A stretch of DNA of 64,000 bases from Chenopodium formosanum (lineage: Eukaryota > Streptophyta > Magnoliopsida > Caryophyllales > Amaranthaceae), in NCBI GenBank assembly GCA_024500155.1, contig CM044868.1:33963665-34027664 (forward strand), given 5' to 3'. A program made the position numbers and the translations under genes. This document shows, piece after piece, positions 55,960 through 64,000 of the stretch (the first letter of the stretch is position 1; each line of letters starts with the position of its first letter). The notes under the pieces are model-generated. The model made no database searches, was not told the origin of the DNA, and saw only the letters and a list, made by a program, of their open reading frames with translations.

Positions 55960-58600
55960 TTCTCTAGATGTTGGATCCCCTCATAGGCCTCATTAGTAGC
56001 CGCCTGGTCCTCCTTGGGGTTCTCCTCATCAGATTGGACATCGATGTCTTCCCTTTCCCCAAGGAGTTCCTTGGCATTCTTTGTTCATCCAGGCAGCGAA
56101 GGACTCGGGATCCGGCTCACTCTTCTCCCTTAAATAGACTACGATCTCGGCATATTGGAAGCCAGAGAGACCAGGCGGTAGTCTTTATCGGCAATCTTCA
56201 TCCGGGTATCAGCATCCTCCTTATTTTCAGCAACCACCCGCTCCTCAGCCGCCTCAAGGTTCTTCTAGACCAGCTTCGAGTCGTGCTTCAGCTTCTCACC
56301 CTCCGCCTTGAGGTTAGCATTCTCTTGGGAGACACCCTGCAAGGTCTGGAGGTCTTCCTCCACCTTCTTGAGTTTGTGGCTTTCTCCTTTGCCTTCTCCA
56401 TTGCTTGAGACCCTTAACCTCCTCCGCTTGTTTCATCAAGATGGCTTTAGATTCAAGTTCACTAATTGTACACTCATATTCAACAACATCTTGTGAATCC
56501 CTAGCTGATTTAATGGCTCTTTTTACCTCCCTCTTCCGGGCATATGGTCGCTTGAGTCCCTCATGGTCTGTAAACACAAACGGTGTCAACCACGTAGGGT
56601 ATCTTATGCTAAATTGCAGAAAAAGGGAATTAAGTGTACCTCGGAGAGACAGAATCCGTTCAACATTGAACACCTCTATTCCAGGGATCGCATCCTGCTC
56701 CTTAATCCGGCCGGCCATTGGGGGATTCATCTGCACCATACGTTAAAGGTGAGTGAGCTATATAGGCGGCACTAGTTTGATAACGGCTGTCTCACGAGGA
56801 AGTTTGTTGCGAGTGAGATTTCACTCGCAATGGCCAGCCCGAGGATTCGAAGGGATTGAATTTACCTTCAGGAGCTCGTGGGATTGCTCCACCCACAGGC
56901 GCAGAAAGGCCGGATGGGACCAATTCAAAGCCCACTTCGAAGCCTCCTACAGTGGTGTTCTTCCCCTCGATCCGAAGGCGGTGCTTCCCAGGTACCCACC
57001 AGGGCCTATCTTACCCGAAGTCGACTTTGCAGACTTAACAGGTTTGACTGGAGTGGAGACGTCCTCCGGGCCCCGTTTGAAGAGGTCTTTGGTGAAGGAC
57101 TTGGGAAGTTCTTCACCCTGCAACATAAATAACAAGTTAAGCATCCGGTTGCGTCTGATAAAAATAGGGCTAAGGAAAGGGTATTTACCTCTGCCAGTTT
57201 GGGGGTCTTTTCCTCGGCCACCATATTTAGAGCGTCTTCTGCAAAAAAATAGCAAAAACAATAAATAAAATTATGACTACGTAGCAGAAGTACAAGCGGC
57301 ATTAAACCGGATGCCGGTCAAACGTACGTTTTGGAATCATAGTGCTGAGACCGCAGGCAGACAAGAACGCCTCGTACTTGAACCATGCGCACATGGGAAT
57401 CAAATTATTAGGGACTTAGATTACGTCCCCGGTTGAGAGAGTCTCCGGACGGAGCTCAAAAAACTTGGTTTCCATGATCGCATCATAGTCATCTCCCGGC
57501 ATTTTGGGGAGGGCACATTTACGACCCAGAAGGTCGGGTTTCTTATTATGCCGGCGCATCTCCCGGTTCTCTCAGTGGGTTGGGGCAGACAACAAATAAA
57601 ACCGTGTCTTCTAACCGTCATACTTGGACACCTTGTCCAATGTCATCTGATACTTTGGAAGGGTGGTCAGAGTGTATCAGGCCCTCCGCCGCCTGGGTTG
57701 CGACTCAAATAATGCATGTGTAAAAGCTTGCCAGCTTGGGTTCAAGCTTTGCATCTCACAGGCGGCAACATACCCCAAAATGTTGGCCCATGAGTTTGGT
57801 GAGAGGTGCCAGACTCCTAGGCCAGATCCAGAGAATATAAGGGCCGCTTCTTTACAAAGCCCTCAATACCGCTTGACATGATCTCTCTGTCCTTAGCGGA
57901 AACATGAATGTTGAAAGGATCGTCTTTATCCTCCCACTTTTTTCTCTCCTCAACCTCACTATCCTCAAGCGGGGGGAGGGGAGTGTCACTATCGTTCTCA
58001 GAGCAGACCCCGAGGCGGAGTCCTCTTCGTCTCCTTGGTCACCGGCTGACCTTGAAGTGGACTCTTCCCCGTTTCGGTGTGCAGGGTCAGCTTGATCGAC
58101 TTCAATTTGGGAGACGGTCCCCTCACCGCCTCTGCCCGCATACAAGATCGTATCGCTAGGGGTTCTTGGGATTCCAGATGGGAAATACTCCCCAAAACTT
58201 TCATTATCCTCAGACCCCTCAACCGGGGTTACCTTATTAGACGACACTTCCAAAGTACTATCTCTTCGACGCCGTGTGGTGGTTGTCTTTCGGTTGACGA
58301 GTATAATATTGCTTTATGCACCCAGAGCCGACTCCCAGTCCTAGACTCAGTCGTCCTAGGTTACCGGCTGACTACTAACCTAGGCCATTTTTTGAATGAA
58401 TTAAAATAAATGAAATGAGTTGAAAGGGGTAGAGGCGGTACCTTACGTTTGTCTCCAAAAGGGGGGCAAACGGCGAGGTCCGACTGAGTCGCTGCAGAAG
58501 ATGATCTTGCTTGTTTGAGGCACAGGCGGTTGAGAACCGGCTGACGCAGGCGGGAAAAATACCAAGTTTGTGTTCCCACACAGGCGGAAGGCAGACTCTC
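55960..58600 (-). pseudogene. Antisense gene in Tat-5 3' region, gypsy-type transposase-like
   Basis: Minus-strand pieces form a decayed, intron-containing gene. The N-terminal exon lies before a donor near 58,440. An acidic Ser-rich stretch (SVED-like, 58,250-57,950) leads to a central part with DDPFNIHVSAKDREIMSSGI and HGPTFWGMLPP, which resembles the uncharacterised plant putative gypsy-type transposase family. A C-terminal coiled-coil region rich in Glu, Lys and Leu (56,740-55,960) includes ECTISELESKAILMKQAEEV. Many stops and frameshifts. No function is known for this family; its antisense position matches the cargo genes of Tat-2. Confidence 0.5.
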
Positions 58601-58648
58601 TCTCTCTAGAATGTTTTGAAAACGTCCAAAACTAGGGGGTAAAGTTAG

Positions 58649-58785
58649 TATTTATAGAGGGGTAAATTTGAGGGTAATTTTGTAATTTCCCCGGAATGTG
58701 AAAAGTAGAGTGACATGTGTCACAGATGCCACGTGGCGCGCCACATCACATTGAAGGTCGCCACGTGGCGCGCCACGTCACATCT
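58649..58785 (-). promoter_or_regulatory. Promoter of Tat-5 antisense gene
   Basis: On the minus strand a TATA box CTATAAATA (58,648-58,656) follows two tandem copies of GCCACGTGGCGCGCCAC (58,728-58,744 and 58,760-58,776). Each copy joins a G-box (CCACGTGG) to the palindrome GGCGCGCC. Spacing of about 75-100 bases to TATA is promoter-like. This is analogous to, but different from, the TGGCGCCA arrays of Tat-2. Confidence 0.6.
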
Positions 58786-58797
58786 GTGAGGGGCAAA
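58783..58797 (+). other. Tat-5 polypurine tract
   Basis: CTGTGAGGGGCAAA directly before LTR start TGTTTTTG. Confidence 0.7.
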
Positions 58798-59259
58798 TGT
58801 TTTTGATAATTTTACCCATGCCACGTGGCCCAATCAGACCTTGGCACGTGTCATACCCTGGTTGGGCCAATCTCCTTCTGACACGTGTCTCTCCTAGAAC
58901 TTGGGAGAAAAAGGCGACCTTCAATGGCCCAAATCCCAAGAAAGCCGTAACTCGGCGCAACATAGAATGATTAGGTCAGAGTGACCTAATCAAGGGCATA
59001 TTTCCCAATGAGCCTATAAAATAGGGAGATTTCCCCCATTTTGGGACATATACAATTATTAAAGCATACCTTACATTCTATGGATCTTGAGAAGATCTCA
59101 CCTCTTTTTCCGCACCTTCTTCCGTTTGTCTTCAAGTACTAACTCGATCGTCGAAGGCAGAGCTCCAACCACCCGAGTCTCCGTTGTTTTGTAGGTACAG
59201 GCTGTGCGCAACCAGCCTCTGAGCTGTAACTCTCCCGAGGGACAAAAACACCCAAAACA
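58798..59259 (+). repeat. Tat-5 3' LTR
   Basis: 462 bp, TGTTTTTGATAA...CCCAAAACA. TGACACGTGTC at 58,879-58,889, CCACGTGG near 58,821, and TATA-like CCTATAAAATAGGG near 59,012. Followed by ACAAT. Confidence 0.9.
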
Positions 59260-59264
59260 ACAAT

Positions 59265-59400
59265 TATTTAATAGAAATTATTATTTCTTTTCTCTATGAT
59301 AAAATGTGCGCCACCTACAAAAGGTGAGCGCCTTTGCCTTGCGCTTAGGCTCCAAGGACTTTTGCGCCTTGGTACGCTTTGCGCCTTTTGAAACTAAGTA
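59265..59400. mobile_element. GGCGC-rich small element, right part
   Basis: Contains GTGAGCGCCTTTGCCTTGCG, TTTTGCGCCTTGG and the end GCGCCTTTTGAAACTAAG, the inverted counterpart of the element start at 47,354. Confidence 0.45.
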
Positions 59401-60160
59401 GAATCGCTAAAATTGTCAGCCTAGTAGGCTTATTGGTAATTAGGCTTTTGAAAGCTTTTCAAGAATGTGTTTGAATCACACTCCTTTTGATTGTGTTTTA
59501 GGGGTCATTTGGTTTATTGTATTTGGAATAGATTGATATGGAATCTCATATTTTCCGGCATTAGTTTAAAGTCGTTTGGTTTATTGTTGGAATGATTTAC
59601 GTATCTCATTAGGTGAGCATGAATTTCTAGGGAGATGGGGTAGAGTTAGAATCCTCTTGCTCTCTTGGTATGAGGTTTTATAGTTAAAAGTCTAACGAAA
59701 CAAGGTAACATTCTTCTTAAAGCTCGCTTGTTTTAAAGCTTCATTTTTTACAAGATAACATCTTGTCGTTATCTCGCGTGTTCCCCTTGCCGAACTTTGC
59801 ATTCACAAGCTCGATGAACCCTTACCCCTCTTGTTGCCAATCGGCAACAGCGCCTATTTCTGAAATGTGGGCTCTGCACCTGATTTGCTCCCTTGCCACT
59901 AAGTAAGCAGGAGTGTGTCCCACAGTGTGACCATGACTATATGGCTAGGCACCGAATTATCCATTTGCATGTTTTCTAGTTGCATACATCTTTTCTCTGC
60001 TGGTTTCTTGTGTTATGTTCGTTATCTCCTTGATATAATAAGTTATCCCTTAACTCACCTAATGAATGAATCCCCTCCCACTAGCAAGTCAGATCTTCTC
60101 CACTCCTCTTCATATCATCCTTCCATTCACTCCTTTGTCTTAATGACTTCATATCTCCCC

Positions 60161-60197
<37 letters not shown>

Positions 60198-60984
60198 CAC
60201 TTTTCAATCAAGCATGGTATAAATCTAATAGATTTTTGTTCTGAAATATGAAGTTCAATGAGGATGACACAGTCACATTTGGTTGGCAGCAATAGCTGTT
60301 AAATAAAATTCTACTTTGGTGATCTCTATTTTGCATCCAGTTTCATAAAGTAGTAGTAGTTGACTGATTGACTACCTCCCTAAATAGGGTAACATTCTTC
60401 TTAGATTACAAATTTGGATGGCTAAGATAAGTTATCTATTTGAAGATGTCTCATCATGAATTATTTCATTCAATTGTCTTTCAAAATTCCTCTTTATAAA
60501 GTATAACTAACTGTTACAAGAAAAGTTTAGTTTATGCCTTTTCCAAATTGTTGCAAATTTCCCCATCTTTAATTGTTTTGGTTATTGTGAGCAAAAAGGA
60601 GTTAAAAGAATGGAGGTCTTAAATTGAAACATCTTTTTGAATCTTAGTTACTTAAAGTATGTCCAAAATTGAGTTTGTCCAAATGTAATTTTGTTTAACT
60701 TCATGTACCAAAAATAGACTTATGTTTATATCTGAGGTCTAGTTTTTCTAGTTAATAATAACATTAACAGATTTTATAATTAAACTTTGTTCTAGTATAA
60801 CAAATAAAAAAGTGCAAATTAAGAACATTGTTTTTGTTTTCTTCAAAATGCAAGTATTTTATTTGTTGGGTCCTGAACATTTGATTGTAGAAAGAATCAA
60901 AAAGAGTAGAGAACATGGAACAAAGAAAGAGAAGGAGAGAGAGAGAGAGAAGGAAAAATTAGCTAAACTAGACAAATAAGGTAA
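59401..60984 (+). other. Intronic or intergenic DNA, no gene recognised
   Basis: 1.6 kb of mostly unique, T-rich sequence, plausibly a continuation of GID4-like intron 2. A CT microsatellite lies at about 60,164-60,195 and a GA stretch near 60,935-60,950. No exon with a known domain is seen. Confidence 0.45.
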
Positions 60985-61032
60985 CAATATTAATGCATGA
61001 CAATGAGAAATTTATGGGATGCTAAAATACTA

Positions 61033-61327
61033 CATCCGTCCCACAATATTGTTCCTATTTTCCTATTTTGGAGACTCAAAATATTGTTCCTATATCTATT
61101 ATTGGATAGTATATAAAGACTATTATACCCTAATTTTTTTTAACATTATTCATTGAACTTTCTGAATTACCCTTGGTTTTTACACTTGCATGTACTTTTT
61201 CCCACTTTCTCTCTCTAATTTTTGCCTCTAATTGTATTTTCATCTTTTTAATGTACTTTATCCAGTTTCTCTTCCCATTTTTTAAATACCGTGAAAAAAT
61301 ACAAACAGGAACTATGGTAGGAGTAGA
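61033..61327. mobile_element. Stowaway-like MITE
   Basis: About 295 bp, beginning next to TA with CATCCGTCCCACAATATTG and ending AACTATGGTAGGAGTAG near TA. Imperfect inverted termini (CTACATCC against CTACTCC). The right copy of the local duplication (61,967-62,075) lacks it and shows the unoccupied site AATACTAAACAATAAG. Confidence 0.65.
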
Positions 61328-61516
61328 TAATAAGAGAATATGTAGGATATAATTCATTATTTAGTTTACAGCAACATTATATAAATGCATTTTGTATTTG
61401 ATTTTTGTAGTATTCACATTGAGGGAATTCTAAAGAATTATGAGAATTATTTTAAGTGCATATATTGTCTTATTGTGTGATATTATTGTGAGTGTCCATC
61501 CCGCTTCTAATAAATT

Positions 61517-61925
61517 ATGGGGACAAAAAATAATGTCGTAGTTTTTCAATATCCTAGACTCACTAAAGAAACTTATGATAAATGGCCTCTTTGCATGAAA
61601 ACTATTCTAGGTGCACAAGGAGTTTGGGATATAATTGAGAATGGCTATGCACATTAGTCTAAAACTCTAAAATTGAACCAAACGGAGAAATAAGCTTTGA
61701 AATGGGCGAGAAAAAAAAAGACCAAAATGCACTTAGGAATTTACGATCATCCATTATGGTTTGGATGATGATATGTTTGAGAAAGTTGCTAATGTAACTA
61801 GGTTTGAACAAGCATGGGGCACTCTTTAAAATTCAATTGAAGGAGTAATTAGATTAAAGAAGGTTTTCCTTCAAACTCTAAGAGGTGAGTTTGAAATACT
61901 TGAGATGATGTATAAACAATCCATC
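61517..61925 (+). pseudogene. Ty1/copia gag N-terminal fragment
   Basis: The frame from ATG 61,517 encodes VVFQYPRLTKETYDKW, then KTILGAQGVWDIIENGY, the standard start of copia gag (DUF4219/UBN2 type). It is followed in shifted frames by DDMFEKVANVTRFEQAW- and LQTLRGEFE-like parts. Stops at 61,655, 61,690 and 61,829 or frameshifts break it. No pol follows. Confidence 0.82.
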
Positions 61926-62118
61926 TTAGATTATGGGATGCTAAAATACTAAAAAACAAGATGATGTAATAATATTTATGCATGACAATAAATATATTAT
62001 GGGATGCTAAAATACTAAACAATAAGAGGAAATGTAGGATAAGAATTCATTATTTAGTCTACAATAGTACTGGGTTGAACCCCATGCGATAGATGCACGG
62101 TTGTTCAATAATATTAAG

Positions 62119-63627
62119 GAAAATTGAAAATAATAATCCCACCTTTGCTCAACCTACTCAAAATGAGCCAACCTTTGCGTATTTTGGAAACGGGCCAACC
62201 TTTGCCCCCTATCTTTTCAAAACAAGTCTTGTTACCTACAACCTGCAATTTTTTTTAATTGTTTTTTCTTTAATCCCTCCCTTGTCACCTTTCCACTCTC
62301 TTCCACCAAAACCACCACAACACAACCCCTTTCCCCGGCAACCCCCACCCCTTCCAGGAAGCAATAACCAAAATCAGCAGCAAATACGTTCTTTTTTTTT
62401 TTTTTTTTTTTCCCCTTTAATCTCGCTCCACCAATGTATGAACATATGCCAATTGCGGCTGTTGTTTCCCTCATTTCGGATCCTTCGCCGGCTACTGGAC
62501 CGAATGGGTGTTTCTATGATGGGTGTTACTATGATTGTTGAGGTTATTAGAAACATTTCGAAGCTCGCTGGTTTGTGGCTTCGAAAGCCCTGTGACGTAA
62601 GGAGCGAGTGACGCATCATTTGACTTCCGATGATGATTAAACGATGTCGTATCCTCATTTACAAGAGGATTCAAAAATCCATCCCCAATATGATGGTTTA
62701 ATCGCTTCCTGGCCTCCTGGGAAAATGTTTGTTATTTTGATGGTTTTTGTTGTGGCTGCTAACTTGCTAGGTGCGGTAGTTGGATGTCGGTGTGGGGCTG
62801 CTGGTTGTGGTTGAGGAGTGATGGTTGTGGTCATTGTGTGGCTTATTTGATTGCTGGTGGTGGGATGGTGGCATGCTGTTGTGCCAGGAAGGAGGGTGTG
62901 TGGTGTTGGGCAGCTGCGTCCCTGCAAGGTGCAGTGGTCGATGTGGGGCTGTGTTATAGATTGGCTTTAGGAGGGGTAATTTGGGAATTCTAGTATTATT
63001 ATTAGGTTTTGGTCAGTAGGTTTAGTATAAATAGAGGGAGGGTAGAAAGAAGAAGGGAGGCAGAATATTGGAGTGATTACTTAGGAGAGTTGTGACCTCC
63101 AGTCACTATTGGAGCTTTGTCGGCTTAACTTACTACTACCATTTGTAAGAAACCATTAATTTGTTTAATCAAATTTCTGGGTTTTCTCCTTTGTTGTACT
63201 ATTATTATATCGAGTAATATCAGTCCATTACAGGCTGCTGGTAGTGGTCAAAGATCAGTGGTTGTGCGGCTTTGTTGATTGCTGATGGTGGAAGTGCAGT
63301 GCTGAGAGAGGAAGGGAAGGTGCATGGTGATTGGTTGGGTGCTGGAGAAAGAGGTAGCTAATGGGGAAGGCCCGGGGTGGGGGGTGAGTCAGGTGAGGGA
63401 TCATAGAGGGAGGAAGGAGCTGGTTCCTTTTTTTTTAAAAAAAAATTATTTTTAAAAAAGACCAATTAAGGTGACACGTGGAAAGTTACCTTCTAGAATC
63501 GGTTACCAAAAACTGGTTAAAGGCTTGTTTAGAGAAATCAGGGTGCAAAGGTTAGCTCATTCCCAGAATACGCAAAGGTTGGCTCGTTTTGAGAGCGAAG
63601 GTGGGATTGTTCTTTTCAACTTTTTCT
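62119..63627. mobile_element. Fold-back element with about 85-bp inverted ends
   Basis: 62,119-62,205 and 63,541-63,627 are inverted copies (CCCACCTTTGCTC and GAGCCAACCTTTGCGTATT on the left). Within the arms ACCTTTGC occurs three times at near-regular spacing. The middle has T and A runs and GC-rich DNA with accidental frames. There is no transposase. The target duplication is unclear (TAATATTAA against TAATTCTTA). It may be a Mutator-like non-autonomous element. Confidence 0.7.
62952..63232 (+). repeat. 281-bp solo LTR with GGCTG duplication
   Basis: TGTTATAGATTGG...CAGTCCATTACA, with GGCTG at 62,947-62,951 and 63,233-63,237. A TATA-like TATAAATAGAGGG lies near 63,028. Short LTRs of this kind are typical of Ty1/copia or TRIM elements. 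It sits inside the fold-back element. Confidence 0.8.
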
Positions 63628-64000
63628 AATTCTTAGTGACAACAAATTTATAAAAACGGTTTTAAGAAATGACTCGACACACTAATTATTAAAGAGTATT
63701 AGTTGTTATTTCTATAAGTGGGTCTCACTACCTGGTTGTATTAGTTGTCTATGTAAAAGTGTTTGGTAAGTAGCCAATAGCTACTATATTATGTAAAATG
63801 ACCAATAATCATACATGCCTAGTTTATCATTATGTGTATTCTTAAGCTAACTTTGTAATAGGTGATAAATTTGACCAACTTTTAATAAAAGAGTCATTTT
63901 AACTTTCATAAACCTCTCTCATCAAAAAGCTGCTAATAGTAGCTTTTTGGGCACAAAGCTCTTTCAGTTCTCTCTCATTTAAACACTTTTATAAGAGGTT
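63628..64000. other. No feature recognised
   Basis: 373 bases of AT-rich DNA to the window end. It has AATAGCTACTAT and AAAGCTGCTAATAGTAGCTTTT, a small inverted repeat near 63,927-63,948, and nothing else I can name. Confidence 0.4.

Larger units (their letters stand above)
47676..59259 (+). mobile_element. Tat-5: full-length but decayed Tat element, ACAAT duplication
   Basis: ACAAT stands on both sides (47,671-47,675 and 59,260-59,264). The order is LTR, PBS, gag, protease, RT, RNase H, integrase, long 3' region with an antisense gene, polypurine tract, LTR, 11.6 kb in all. The 5' and 3' LTRs differ visibly (499 and 462 bp), so the insertion is old. Every reading frame is broken. It has the same gag and pol type as Tat-1 but keeps the protease. 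Confidence 0.9.
60985..62075. repeat. Locally duplicated segment flanking a gag fragment
   Basis: The phrases TATGCATGACAATAA, TTATGGGATGCTAAAATACTA, AATGTAGGAT and ATTCATTATTTAGT occur in the same order at 60,985-61,378 and 61,967-62,075, with an extra partial copy near 61,930. The left copy is longer by one MITE. The arrangement could be a pair of decayed short LTRs around the copia gag piece. Confidence 0.7.

Noticed and set aside
59915..60244. 109-codon open frame with Leu-Ser repeat
   Set aside because: It covers the CT microsatellite; no domain and no splice context linking it to the GID4-like exons.
62093..62611. 172-codon open frame in the fold-back element
   Set aside because: It runs through the inverted arm and a poly-T run (poly-Phe), so it is an accident of composition.

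Overview
This window is repeat-packed nuclear DNA from a flowering plant, most likely a eudicot. The evidence is nested Ty3/gypsy retrotransposons of the Tat and Athila types, plant-specific captured genes (plant mobile domain, Ulp1-like peptidase), CACTA, Helitron and Stowaway-like DNA elements, and GT-AG introns. The species cannot be fixed from sequence alone. Almost all coding potential belongs to transposable elements. The only host gene I recognise is the 5' end of a GID4-like (Vid24) gene at 46,028-46,311.

Layout. Ath-1 (1-4,329, minus) is a non-coding LTR element cut by the left edge. It sits in Tat-1 (4,330-10,311, minus), which keeps gag, RT, RNase H, integrase, PBS and 5' LTR but lacks protease. 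Tat-1 abuts the 3' LTR of Tat-2 (10,312 to about 24,700, minus), a large Tat element. Its long 3' part carries two spliced genes on the opposite strand: a six-exon plant-mobile-domain gene and a DUF7745-like gene. Arrays of the palindrome TGGCGCCA lie upstream of both. Ath-2 (24,835-30,689, plus) is an Athila-like element reduced to a protease fragment between two LTRs, with a second internal 3' end before the first LTR. Tat-3 is a minus-strand relic broken into pieces (31,296-31,435; 33,953-34,624; 45,130-45,371) by a 2.5-kb solo LTR (31,436-33,947, duplication ACCTT) and by Tat-4 (34,625-45,124, plus, duplication GTTGT). Tat-4 has no coding sequence of its own and hosts another solo LTR (38,455-40,945, duplication AGTAG) and a CACTA end with Ulp1-like exons. 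Tat-5 (47,676-59,259, plus, duplication ACAAT) is a decayed full-length element that landed in a small element inside GID4-like intron 2. It contains a 1.1-kb insertion with a Helitron and an antisense gene with its own promoter. The last 4.7 kb holds a locally duplicated segment with a Stowaway-like MITE and a Ty1/copia gag fragment, then a fold-back element with a 281-bp solo LTR.

How the parts work together. Gag, protease, RT, RNase H and integrase are the normal replication set, but every copy here carries stops or frameshifts; Tat-2 RT has also lost a catalytic aspartate. In Tat-1 and Tat-5 the gag frame ends at the same UAG, followed by CAA UCA or CAA UCG, and in Tat-1 continues in the same frame into pol. 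This is the tobamovirus-type leaky-stop context. Tat LTRs share a TGACACGTGTCA palindrome in U3 and a hairpin at the LTR tip. The most novel-looking signals are the leaky gag-pol stop and the promoter-like palindrome arrays in front of antisense cargo genes.
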